Below, piece by piece: positions 39,413 through 47,354 of a DNA stretch of 57,111 nucleotides. The DNA is from Pseudomonas oryzihabitans. GTDB taxonomy: Bacteria; Pseudomonadota; Gammaproteobacteria; Pseudomonadales; Pseudomonadaceae. Position numbers and translations under genes: made by a program. The notes under the pieces were generated by a model, which saw nothing but the letters and a program-made list of their open reading frames with translations, ran no database searches and was not told where the DNA came from. The stretch spans positions 1 to 57,111 of the forward strand of contig NZ_VDND01000011.1 of the NCBI RefSeq assembly GCF_007665395.1, in the 5' to 3' direction. The stretch's first letter is position 1. Every line of letters starts with the position of its first letter.

Positions 39413-41410
39413 TTAGCGCACCAGGTGCAGGAATTGCAGGTGTCGCTCGTACTGGTCGAGCATGTCGTTGAGGATCTGCTCGCGGTTGTAGCCCACCAGG
39501 TCGTAGTCCTGGCTACCCTCGGTGAGATGGACCTCGGCGCGGTAGTAGCGGCGATTCTTCAGGTGCAGGCCGCCCATGCCGGCGCGGGCGAAGGAGGGGG
39601 TGAAGTAGCCCTGCATGATCACCTGGTAGACGAAGGGGTGCTCCTCGCCATGGCCGATGATCAGTTGCAGGTTGGCATTGGTGGCGTCGAACTGGGTGTC
39701 CACCACCAGCCCCTTCTCGCGGAACACCTCGACCATCTCCTCCATCGCCGGCCGCACGGTGCTGTCCATGAAGCGGTACACCTCGTCCCGCGAGGGGAAA
39801 TACACCGCCTGGGCCAGGCGCTGGCGCCAGCCGCCGTGGCGGGCCTTGCCGTTGGTCGCCACCGGGGCGAGGGAGTGCAGTCGCGCGCGCTGACGCTGGG
39901 TCTCCAGGTGCAACGCCTTGTGCAGGCCCCACATCATCAAGAGCACCACCACCGAGAAGGGCAGCGAGGTCAGCACCACCGCCGACTTCAGCGCATCCAT
40001 GCTGCCGGCGAACAGCAGGCCGCCGGTGACCACCGCCACGGCGGCGCCCCAGAACACCCGCAGCCACTTGGGACCGTCCTCGTCCGCCTCGCCACCGGTG
40101 GACGACAGGGTGGAGAGCACCACGGTGCCCGAATCGGCCGAGGTGACGAAGAAGACGAAGCTCACCAGCACGGCCACGCTGATCACCACGCGGCTGGCCG
40201 GATAGGTTTCCAGCACCTGGTAGAAGGCCATCGCCGGATCGGTGAGGGCCGTCTGTGCCAGGCCGGTCATGCCCTGGCCGATGACCAGCTCCAGGGCGCT
40301 GTTGCCGAAGATCGACAGCCAGGCCAGGGTGAAGCCCAGCGGGATGAACAGCACGCCGAAGACGAATTCGCGGATGGTGCGGCCGCGGGAGATGCGCGCG
40401 ATGAACAGCCCGACGAAGGGCGCCCAGGCGATCCACCAGGCCCAGTAGAACACCGTCCAGCCACCGAGCCAGTCGGAGGGCTCGTCGTAGGCATAGAGGT
40501 CGAAGCTCTTGCCCGGCAAGGCCGAGAGGTAGTCGCCGATGTTCTGGATCAGGGTGTTGAGCAGGTGCTGGGTGGGGCCGGCGAACAGCACGAACAGCAG
40601 CAGGGCCACGGCCAGCACCATGTTGATGTCGGACATGATGCGCACGCCCTTGTCGACGCCGGAGACGGCCACGGCGATGGCCGCGCCCATCATCAGCACG
40701 ATGAGGATCAGTTGCACCCAGTGGCTGTGGCTGATGCCGAACAGGTAGTCGAGTCCGGCGTTGAGATGCAGCACGCCGAAGCCCAGGTCGGCGCCCAGGC
40801 CGAAGATGGTGGCGATGATGCCGAAGGCGTCCACGGCGTGGCCGATGGGGCCGTTGATGCGCTTGCCGATCAGCGGATAGAGCGCCGAGCGTAGCGCCAG
40901 TGGCAGGTTGTGGCGATAGGCGAAGTAGGCCAGCGCCATGGCTACCAGGGCGAACACGCCCCAGCCGTGCAGGCCCCAGTGCAGGAAGAGGATCTGCATC
41001 GCCTGGCGGGCGGCGGCCGGCGTGCCCCCTTCACCGGTCGGCGGCTGGGCGAAGTGGGTGAGGGGTTCGGAGACGCAGAAGAAGAACAGGGTGATGCTGA
41101 TGCCGGCGGCGAACAGCATGCCGGCCCAGGACAGGTAACTGAATTCGGGTTGGTCGTGGTCGGCACCGAGCTTGATCTTGCCGTAGCCGGACAGGGCGGT
41201 GACCACCACGAACACCAGATAGAGCGTCATGGCCAGCAGGTAGTACCAGCCGACGGTATTGGCGGCCCAGGTCTGGGCCTGCAGCAGCCAGGCTCCCGCC
41301 TGGTCGGGACGACCGATGACGATCAGAGAAAACAGCAGGATCACCGCGGCCGCGCAATAGAAGGCGGGGGGATTCAGCCGTACGGTGCCGGATGAGGGCG
41401 TCGCACTCAT
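39413..41410 (-). CDS. betT: Choline transporter BetT (BCCT family)
   Basis: A 665-residue proton-driven choline importer of the BCCT family. Twelve helices span about residues 15-500, with the BCCT signature FFVTSADSGTVVLSTL and the aromatic box segment WTVFYWAWWIAWAPFVGLFIARISRGRT. The long C-terminal cytoplasmic tail (about 150 residues, from HLETQRQRARL to the C-terminus) is the feature of BetT proteins, where it senses osmotic strength. The betIBA genes for glycine betaine synthesis are not in the window, yet a BetI-like dyad lies 34-69 bases upstream of the start. AGGAG precedes the ATG. Confidence 0.9.
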   Translation of the reverse strand: MSATPSSGTVRLNPPAFYCAAAVILLFSLIVIGRPDQAGAWLLQAQTWAANTVGWYYLLAMTLYLVFVVVTALSGYGKIKLGADHDQPEFSYLSWAGMLFAAGISITLFFFCVSEPLTHFAQPPTGEGGTPAAARQAMQILFLHWGLHGWGVFALVAMALAYFAYRHNLPLALRSALYPLIGKRINGPIGHAVDAFGIIATIFGLGADLGFGVLHLNAGLDYLFGISHSHWVQLILIVLMMGAAIAVAVSGVDKGVRIMSDINMVLAVALLLFVLFAGPTQHLLNTLIQNIGDYLSALPGKSFDLYAYDEPSDWLGGWTVFYWAWWIAWAPFVGLFIARISRGRTIREFVFGVLFIPLGFTLAWLSIFGNSALELVIGQGMTGLAQTALTDPAMAFYQVLETYPASRVVISVAVLVSFVFFVTSADSGTVVLSTLSSTGGEADEDGPKWLRVFWGAAVAVVTGGLLFAGSMDALKSAVVLTSLPFSVVVLLMMWGLHKALHLETQRQRARLHSLAPVATNGKARHGGWRQRLAQAVYFPSRDEVYRFMDSTVRPAMEEMVEVFREKGLVVDTQFDATNANLQLIIGHGEEHPFVYQVIMQGYFTPSFARAGMGGLHLKNRRYYRAEVHLTEGSQDYDLVGYNREQILNDMLDQYERHLQFLHLVR

Positions 41411-41443
41411 GAGGACTCCTTGCGAGCTGACGAAAGGGAGGAA

Positions 41444-41479
41444 ATTCTTTTTTTATTGATCGTTCGATTAAAAAAGAAT
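41444..41479. promoter_or_regulatory. BetI-like operator upstream of betT
   Basis: Two 17-base arms at 41444-41460 and 41463-41479 form a dyad matching in 15 of 17 positions around CG. The centre reads TTGATCGTTCGATTAA, close to the BetI core TTGAACGTTCAA known from proteobacterial bet genes. It lies in an AT-rich segment directly upstream of betT, where choline-sensing BetI, encoded elsewhere, could repress. Confidence 0.65.
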
Positions 41480-41626
41480 ACCACAGGCGACCCCTGAGGT
41501 GAACGCTTCGAGTGGGCGAGGCCTGGAAAGTTGCCGTCCAGAGGGTTTGCCCATGCCGGTGGTCGACTTTCGTCGTGCACAGGCCAGGCGGTCAGAACCG
41601 CGACCCTCCGGCAAAGTCTGTTGGGT

Positions 41627-42031
41627 ATGAATCAGGCATCTTCTCCCCTCGGCTCCTATCGACCTCTGCTGCTTTTGGTGGAGGATGAGCCGTTGCTGCG
41701 AGAACTGGCCACCGAAGCCCTGGAGTCCCTGGTGGACCTGCAGGTGGTGGCGGTGTCGACCGCCGACGCCGCGCTGAGCTATCTGGAACAGACCGGTGCC
41801 CGGATCGACGTACTCTTCACCGACGTCCGCATGCCGGGACGCCTGGACGGCGAGGCGCTGGCGCAACTGGTCTCCCAGCGCTGGCCGCACATCCCGGTCA
41901 TCCTCACCTCGGGCGATCGCCTGGCGGTGCCCCGTGGAGCCGGTCGTACCCGCTTCATGCCCAAACCCTGGCATATCGACGACATGGCCAACTGCGTCAA
42001 CGAGGCGCTGGGGCAGAGTCGGGTGGCGTGA
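41627..42031 (+). CDS. Stand-alone response regulator receiver protein
   Basis: 134 residues, one CheY-like receiver domain with no output domain: acidic pair Glu19-Asp20, phospho-acceptor Asp66 (FTDVRMPG), Thr94-Ser95 and Lys113 (MPKPW). The opening LLLVEDEPLLRELATEAL fits receivers attached to or partnering hybrid kinases. Start MNQASSPLG was preferred to an upstream ATG because that adds 32 residues with no domain. No kinase gene is nearby; the partner must lie elsewhere. It is divergent from betT. Confidence 0.88.
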   Translation: MNQASSPLGSYRPLLLLVEDEPLLRELATEALESLVDLQVVAVSTADAALSYLEQTGARIDVLFTDVRMPGRLDGEALAQLVSQRWPHIPVILTSGDRLAVPRGAGRTRFMPKPWHIDDMANCVNEALGQSRVA

Positions 42032-42139
42032 GTCTTCGTCCACAGCGCCCGCTCTTTTGACCTCCGATCCATGGGTCGTTGGGCCTTATCGAACGAGACG
42101 TTAGCCTGTGCCTTTATTTTATTTGCACAGGGACGCTGC

Positions 42140-42484
42140 ATGAACAAACGGACACTGGGACTGCTTTTTGTTGCCCTTGGCCTTGTCATGACCGAACACG
42201 CTGATGCGTTGGTCTTGGACAAGGCGAAGCAAGTCCCTGCGCTGGCTAACCAGCGAGGAGGGCGCATTCCAACGCCTTTCGCCGATACGGTCAGTCAAGC
42301 CAACGCCTGGCAGGAAGCCCGGGGGCGTTCGGGCAGTAGTCGGCGCTCGTCTAGTGGGCGTAGCTATTCCAACTCATCTTCCACATCCGACGATTGCTCC
42401 TGCAGTGGCGGCAATGTCTGTATCGGGCCTCGCGGCGGGCGCTACTGCATTACCGCCGGTGGCAACAAAAGATACGGGCGCTAA
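42140..42484 (+). CDS. Secreted Ser/Gly/Cys-rich protein with GPRGGRYCIT tail
   Basis: 114 residues: Sec signal peptide (MNKRTLGLLFVALGLVMTEH, cleavage after ADA at 21-23), a basic segment, a Ser/Arg-rich linker (residues 62-84) and a C-terminal block with Cys86, Cys88, Cys94 and Cys103 around CIGPRGGRYCITAGGNKRYG. This block resembles the short basic adaptor-type domain (YIGPRGGRYYIT-like) found in some phage, viral and secreted bacterial proteins; the match is by eye. The base composition is clearly lower in GC than its neighbours, so it may have been acquired. Start by position and signal peptide. Confidence 0.7.
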   Translation: MNKRTLGLLFVALGLVMTEHADALVLDKAKQVPALANQRGGRIPTPFADTVSQANAWQEARGRSGSSRRSSSGRSYSNSSSTSDDCSCSGGNVCIGPRGGRYCITAGGNKRYGR

Positions 42485-42543
42485 CACCGAGGCCTACGGG
42501 CGAATGAGGTCCAACGAGGCAGGGTTACGATCAACTCCGCCTC

Positions 42544-42583
42544 GTTGGGCTTCGACGATGCAGCCGGCTCAGCCCAACCTACC
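42544..42583 (+). repeat. Lone half-unit of the 56.7 kb tandem repeat
   Basis: Begins GTTGGGCTTCGACGATG and ends AGCCCAACCTACC; it differs at about three positions from the right half of the tandem repeat units at 56671-57111. The left half is not present here. Confidence 0.8.
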
Positions 42584-42595
42584 GTTGCTATTCGC

Positions 42596-42660
42596 TACGA
42601 CTGCCACGGCGAATCCTTGCCGCTGGGTCGGCGGTTCAGGAAAGAGGCCGTGCCGATCAG
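42596..42660 (-). pseudogene. Degenerate copy of the 3' end of the GH15 gene
   Basis: About 65 bases align with 42861-42925, the last codons of the GH15 gene, with roughly eight or nine mismatches. On the minus strand it still reads TASFLNRRPSGKDSPWQS and a stop, against SAAFFLDRRLSGKDPQWQP in the real gene. No other part of the gene is duplicated here. It looks like a remnant of an older gene end or of a duplication. Confidence 0.75.
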
Positions 42661-42715
42661 CGTCCTAGCGGGAAAAACGGCATGGTCTTTTCCACGTGTG
42701 GCTTCGTAGCACGCT

Positions 42716-42754
42716 GTACCCTCACCCCAACCCTCTCCCAGAGGGAGAGGGGGC
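42716..42754. repeat. REP-like palindromic element
   Basis: CCCTCTCCC (42731-42739) and GGGAGAGGG (42743-42751) form a perfect 9 bp stem, preceded by CACCCCAAC. The flanking CCCCAACCCTC is shared with the two inverted arms at 51784-51825 and 52172-52210, so this is a third member of the same family. It may also end transcripts between the convergent genes. Confidence 0.75.
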
Positions 42755-42859
42755 AATTCGCGCAGATCTTCGGCTTCATCCATCTGGGCACGATCACGAT
42801 TGGCTGTCGGGTCGTCATCCATGGGAGTGGCCGCATCGGCGGCCGCGATGCGGGTCAGG

Positions 42860-44689
42860 CTACGGCTGCCACTGCGGATCCTTGCCGCTGAGTCGGCGGT
42901 CCAGGAAGAAGGCCGCGCTGATCAGTGCCAGGTGCGAGAGCGCCTGGGGGACGTTGCCCAGGGGATAGCCGCGCTTGTCCAGTTCTTCCGCGTAGAGCCC
43001 CAGGGGATTGGCATAGCCGAGCAATTTCTCGAACTCCAGGTGCGCCTCGTCCACCCGTCCGGCGCGGGCCAGGCATTCGACGTACCAGAAGGAACAGGCG
43101 ACGAAGGCGCCTTCTTCGCCGTCGAGGTTGTCCGCCGGGGTGTCCGCGGGGTCATAGCGGCGGATCATGCCGTCGTAGGTCAGGTGCTCCTTGATGGCGT
43201 CGAGGGTCGCCAGCCACTGGGGGTCGGTGGCGCTGACGAAACGCACCAGCGGCATCAGCAGCATGGCCGCGTCCAGGCTCTTGCCCTGGCGGGTGGCGGT
43301 GAAGTGGCCCAGTTCGGCACTCCAGAAGTTGTCCCAGATGTCGTCCTGGATCGCCGAGCGCGCCGCGTACCAGCGTTCATAGGGCATCGGCAGCGAGCGC
43401 TTGACCGCCAGGCGCAGCGCCCGGTCGATGGCCACCCAGCACATCAGGCGTGAGTGCAGGAAGTGCTCGGGTTCGCCGCGCATTTCCCAGATGCCGGCGT
43501 CCGGGGTATCCCAGACCTCGCAGACGTGGTCGATCATCCGTACCACGTGGCGCCAGCCCTCGTGGGAGATGGCTTCGCCGTACTTGTTGGACAGGTAGAC
43601 GGCGTCCATCAACTCGCCATAGATGTCCAGCTGGGTCTGCTTGTAAGCCTCGTTGCCGATGCGCACCGGACTGGAGTCGGCGTAGCCGGCGAGGTGGTCG
43701 AGGGTCTCCTCGGGCAGCTCCAGGCCGCCGTCGAGGCGATACATGATCTGCAACCGCTCCGGCTCGTTATGGCTGTTCTGCATGCAGCGGCCGACCCAGT
43801 GGATGAAGTCCTTGGCTTCCTCGGTATAGCCCAGGCGCATGAAGGCATAGACGGTGAAGGAGGAATCGCGGATCCAGGAGGCGCGATAGTCCCAGTTGCG
43901 CTCCCCACCCAGGGCTTCGGGCAGGCTGAAGGTGGCGGCCGCGGCGATGGAGCCGTGCTTGCAGGAGGTCAGCAGCTTCAGTGCCAGGGCGGAGCGGGTG
44001 ACCATCTCGCGCCAGCGGCCCTGGTAGTGGCTCCGGGCGGTCCAGCGGGTCCAGTAGGCCAGCGTCTCCTGGAAGCAGAGGTCGCTGTCGCCGGCCGTCA
44101 CCTTCTCGTCCTCGGCGCAGCCGAAGACGAAATCCAAGGTATCGCCCTGCTGCAGGTCGAATTCGGCGTAGGCGGCGTTGCCTGCTACCTCCAGTGGCAC
44201 TGGCGAGGCCAGGCGCAGGCTGGGCTGGCCCTCGGCTTCGAACAGGGCGCCGTCGTCCAGCCGCCGGGCGCGGGTGGTGGCCCGGGCGTAGTCGTGGGCC
44301 GGGGCACAATGCAGGCGGATACGGCCGCTGCCGGCGACCATCTGCACCCGGCGGACGATCCGTGGTTTGGTGTCCTCGGCGCTGCAGACCGGCATCAGGT
44401 CGGTGACCTCGGCGACGCCTGCCGCCGACAGCCAGCGGGTCTGCAGGATGTTGGTATCCGGCAGGTAGAGCTGTTGCTCGCGGGCGTCGTCCCAGACCGG
44501 CGCTAGGCTGAAATAACCGGCCTTTTCCGAGTCCAGCAGGGCGGCGAACACCGAGGGGCTGTCCAGGTTCGGCCAGCAGAAGTGGTCGATGGTGCCATCG
44601 GTGGCGACCAGGGCGCAGGTGCGCAGGTCGCCGATGACACCATGGGCGCCGATGCTGCGGCGGGCGTGTACCGAGGTGGAATCAGCCAT
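42860..44689 (-). CDS. Glycoside hydrolase family 15 protein (glucoamylase/trehalase type)
   Basis: A 609-residue cytoplasmic (no signal peptide) GH15 enzyme: N-terminal beta-sandwich to about residue 230, then the (alpha/alpha)6 barrel. The opening IGAHGVIGDLRTCALVATDG-TIDHFCWPNLDSPSVFAALLD is the family signature, ERNWDYRASWIRDSSFTVYA forms the first catalytic-site loop with WIRD, and DGEEGAFVACSFWYVECLA carries the second glutamate. Bacterial members cleave trehalose or alpha-glucans. Its start overlaps the end of the SDR gene by eight bases; the pair may metabolise glucose released from trehalose in osmotic stress. Confidence 0.9.
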   Translation of the reverse strand: MADSTSVHARRSIGAHGVIGDLRTCALVATDGTIDHFCWPNLDSPSVFAALLDSEKAGYFSLAPVWDDAREQQLYLPDTNILQTRWLSAAGVAEVTDLMPVCSAEDTKPRIVRRVQMVAGSGRIRLHCAPAHDYARATTRARRLDDGALFEAEGQPSLRLASPVPLEVAGNAAYAEFDLQQGDTLDFVFGCAEDEKVTAGDSDLCFQETLAYWTRWTARSHYQGRWREMVTRSALALKLLTSCKHGSIAAAATFSLPEALGGERNWDYRASWIRDSSFTVYAFMRLGYTEEAKDFIHWVGRCMQNSHNEPERLQIMYRLDGGLELPEETLDHLAGYADSSPVRIGNEAYKQTQLDIYGELMDAVYLSNKYGEAISHEGWRHVVRMIDHVCEVWDTPDAGIWEMRGEPEHFLHSRLMCWVAIDRALRLAVKRSLPMPYERWYAARSAIQDDIWDNFWSAELGHFTATRQGKSLDAAMLLMPLVRFVSATDPQWLATLDAIKEHLTYDGMIRRYDPADTPADNLDGEEGAFVACSFWYVECLARAGRVDEAHLEFEKLLGYANPLGLYAEELDKRGYPLGNVPQALSHLALISAAFFLDRRLSGKDPQWQP

Positions 44690-45485
44690 TGTCTTCGAAC
44701 CCCGGATAGAGGCACATGCCGCCGTCGACGAAGAGGGTGGTGCCGACGATGTAGTCGGCCAGGTCGCTGGCGAGGAAGACCGCTGCGTTGCCGATGTCTT
44801 CCACGTGGCCGACGCGCTTGTAGGGGATCAGCTTGAGCAGTTCGCGGGCCTTGTCCTCGTCGCCGGTCACGTCTTCGTTGATGGCGGTGGCGATGGCGCC
44901 CGGGGCGATGCTGTTGATGCGGATGCCCTCGGCCGCCACCTCCTGGGCCAGGCTGCGCATGAGCATGTAGATCCCGCCCTTGGAGGCGGCGTAGTTGACG
45001 TGGCCGGCCCAGGGGATGACCTCGTGCACCGAGCTCATGTGGATGATCTTGCCCAGGGCGCGGGAGATCTTTTCATCGCGGCCCTGCTGGCGGAACTGGC
45101 GGATGGCCGCCTGGGCGCAGAGGAACTGGCCGGTGAGGTTGGTATTGATGACGGTGTTCCAGTCCTTGAGCGACATCTCGGCGACCGCCGCGTCCTTCTG
45201 CAGGCCGGAGTTGGCCACCAGGATGTCCAGCCGGCCGAAGGCCTCCAGGGTGCGCTCGAACAGGGCCTGCACCGCGGCCTCGTCGCCGACGTCACCGCCC
45301 ACGGCGATGGCGCGGCCGCCGGCGTCCTGGATGCGCTTGGCCAGTTCCTCGGCGGGCTCGCCATGGGAGTGGTAGTTGATGGCGACGGCTGCCCCGGCCT
45401 TGGCCAGGGCTTCGGCGACGGCGGCTCCGATACCGGAACTGCCGCCGGTGACCAGGGCGACCTGGCCGTTGAGGGAAAGCTGCAT
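44682..45485 (-). CDS. Short-chain dehydrogenase (glucose 1-dehydrogenase-like)
   Basis: 267 residues with the SDR nucleotide-binding TGGSSGIG at 13-20, the NNAG-equivalent VANSGLQ, catalytic Ser in MSSVHEV and YAASK motif around 163-167, and the C-terminal FVDGGMCLYPGFEDNG typical of Bacillus-type glucose 1-dehydrogenase. Asn-Tyr-His after the first strand (AVAINYHSH) suggests NADP use. It is the first gene of a two-gene operon with the GH15 enzyme, which may supply its glucose. Substrate unproven. AGGAG is a few bases upstream of the ATG. Confidence 0.88.
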   Translation of the reverse strand: MQLSLNGQVALVTGGSSGIGAAVAEALAKAGAAVAINYHSHGEPAEELAKRIQDAGGRAIAVGGDVGDEAAVQALFERTLEAFGRLDILVANSGLQKDAAVAEMSLKDWNTVINTNLTGQFLCAQAAIRQFRQQGRDEKISRALGKIIHMSSVHEVIPWAGHVNYAASKGGIYMLMRSLAQEVAAEGIRINSIAPGAIATAINEDVTGDEDKARELLKLIPYKRVGHVEDIGNAAVFLASDLADYIVGTTLFVDGGMCLYPGFEDNG

Positions 45486-45573
45486 GTCGGACTCCTCGCG
45501 GAAGCGGAAAAGGTGTCTGACTGCTGACCGTCGCGCTCGGCTCTAGGTTCAGCCTGAGCGCGTTGCCGGATGT

Positions 45574-47220
45574 TCAGGCGCTGGCGGTGCGGAACAGGCT
45601 CATGCGGCGCTCCAGGTCCTCGGCCAGCTCCGCCAGTTGGCGGCTGGCCCCGGCGATCTGCTGCGACCCGTTGGCGGTTTCCAGGGTGGCGGTGTGGATG
45701 CGGTTGATGTTCTCGTTGACCTCCTCGGCCACGGCGCTCTGCTGGGCCGCCGCGGTGGCGATCTGGGCGTTCATGGCGTTGACCGAGCCGACGTCGGCCT
45801 GGATGGCGACCAGCGCCTCGACCGCCCGCTGGGTCAGGGCAGCGGTTTCATGGGCCTGGCCGCGGCTCTCCTCCATCTGCGCGGAGGCGCGACTGGCACC
45901 TTGCTGGAGGGTGGCGATCATGTCGCGGATCTGCCGGGTCGATTCCTGGGTACGGGTCGCCAGGGAACGCACCTCGTCGGCCACCACGGCGAAGCCACGG
46001 CCCTGCTCACCCGCGCGCGCGGCCTCGATGGCGGCGTTCAGCGCCAGCAGGTTGGTCTGCTCGGCGATGCCGTTGATGACGGCGACGATGTTCTCGATGC
46101 TGGCACTGTCGCTGGACACCTGCTGCACCGTGACGCTGGCCTGTTCCAGGGCCTGCACCAGCTGGCCGATGGCCTGGCCGGAGCTGGCCACCAGGCGGTT
46201 GCCGCTATCGACCTGGGCACTGGCATTGCCGGTGGCCTGGGCTGCCTGGGCGGCATAGCCGGCGACCTCGCCGATGGTGGCCGCCAGCTCGGTGACCGCC
46301 GCGGCCATGTGCTGGGCCTGGTTGGACTGCACATCGGTCTGCCGCTGGTTGGCCTGGGCGGTGCTCTGCAGCTGGGCCGCGGCCGCGGCGACCGAGGTGG
46401 CGGTGCCGCGGACCTGGACGATGGTCTCGCCCAGGTGGGCGGTGGCGCTGCCCAGGGTGCCCATGACGCTCGCCGGGTGGCGAGTGGCGGGGCGCTCGTC
46501 CAGCCGACCTTCCGCCAACCGGCGGATGGCGGCGGCCACGGCATGGGGTTCACCGCCCAGGGTGGCGCCCATTTGGCGAATGATCAGCAGCGAGACGGTC
46601 ACGCTCAGCAGCAGGGCGATGGCGCAGGTCATCAGCATCAGCCAGCGGAAGCCACCGGCGATGCCCCGGACGTCGGCGAGATGGCCGCTGGCGATGGCTT
46701 CCTCGTGATCGATCAGGGCGTTGATGCGCTTGAGCCATTCGACGTAGGCCGGCGAGACGCGCTCGAGCAGGAACACCCGGGCGCCTTCGAAGTCGCCGGC
46801 CTGGCGCAGCTGCAGCAGGCGCTCGGTCAGCGGCAGGGCGGTACCCTCGATGTCCTTGATGGCGGCGAGCAGGCGCTGCTCCTCGGCGGTCGCGCCCTGG
46901 CTGGCGAACAACTGGTCCATCGGCTCGGCGGACTGGCGATAGAAGGCCTTGAGCCGATCGATGTCGGCCAGGCGAGTGGCCAGCGGCTGGGCGTCATGGA
47001 TCAGCACGGTATCGCGGATGGCGATGGCGCGGTCGTGCACGCTGCCGCGGAAGTTGATGGCATAGCGCTGCTTGACGCTGGCGCCCTGGCTGACCGAGGT
47101 CAGGGTGTCGTCGATGACACCGACGCGCTGGACACCTACCAGGGTGATCAGCAGCATCAGGACCAGGATCAGGCCAAAGCCCAGGCCCAGGCGGGCGGCC
47201 ATGGAGAGGGGGGTACGCAT
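45574..47220 (-). CDS. Methyl-accepting chemotaxis protein
   Basis: 548 residues: short N-terminus, helix at 8-30, a periplasmic four-helix-bundle ligand domain at 31-190 (RYAINFRGSVHDRAIAIRDT, ARVFLLERVSPAYVEWLKRIN), second helix at 193-215, HAMP to about 265 and the signalling coiled coil with the hairpin tip IEQTN-type segment GIAEQTNLLALNAAIEAARA, then GEQGRGFAVVADEVRSLA. The chain lacks the C-terminal CheR-binding pentapeptide. Ligand unknown. A near-perfect CRP/Vfr palindrome lies 23-41 bases before the ATG. Confidence 0.92.
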   Translation of the reverse strand: MRTPLSMAARLGLGFGLILVLMLLITLVGVQRVGVIDDTLTSVSQGASVKQRYAINFRGSVHDRAIAIRDTVLIHDAQPLATRLADIDRLKAFYRQSAEPMDQLFASQGATAEEQRLLAAIKDIEGTALPLTERLLQLRQAGDFEGARVFLLERVSPAYVEWLKRINALIDHEEAIASGHLADVRGIAGGFRWLMLMTCAIALLLSVTVSLLIIRQMGATLGGEPHAVAAAIRRLAEGRLDERPATRHPASVMGTLGSATAHLGETIVQVRGTATSVAAAAAQLQSTAQANQRQTDVQSNQAQHMAAAVTELAATIGEVAGYAAQAAQATGNASAQVDSGNRLVASSGQAIGQLVQALEQASVTVQQVSSDSASIENIVAVINGIAEQTNLLALNAAIEAARAGEQGRGFAVVADEVRSLATRTQESTRQIRDMIATLQQGASRASAQMEESRGQAHETAALTQRAVEALVAIQADVGSVNAMNAQIATAAAQQSAVAEEVNENINRIHTATLETANGSQQIAGASRQLAELAEDLERRMSLFRTASA

Positions 47221-47243
47221 GAAAACCTCGAATCGCGTTCAGG

Positions 47244-47261
47244 ATGTGACAAGGATCACAT
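47244..47261. promoter_or_regulatory. CRP/Vfr-type site upstream of the chemoreceptor gene
   Basis: ATGTGA-N6-TCACAT, a perfect dyad with the spacing and sequence of the CRP consensus TGTGA-N6-TCACA (Vfr in Pseudomonas). It lies between the chemoreceptor start and the 3' end of the MFS gene. Its closeness to the start codon suggests either repression or a transcript start very near the gene. Confidence 0.75.
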
Positions 47262-47354
47262 TTTGCGATGAAGATTCTCGCGATAAGTATTTCCCGGGCC
47301 GAGCGGTCATCCGGCCGGGACGAGTGACCCTTGCTGCCGGAGGCCGGCCGCGGT

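Noticed and set aside
47262..47354. FliA-type promoter for the chemoreceptor
   Set aside because: A GCGATAA-like stretch exists, but on the wrong strand for this gene, and no matching -35 element is present.
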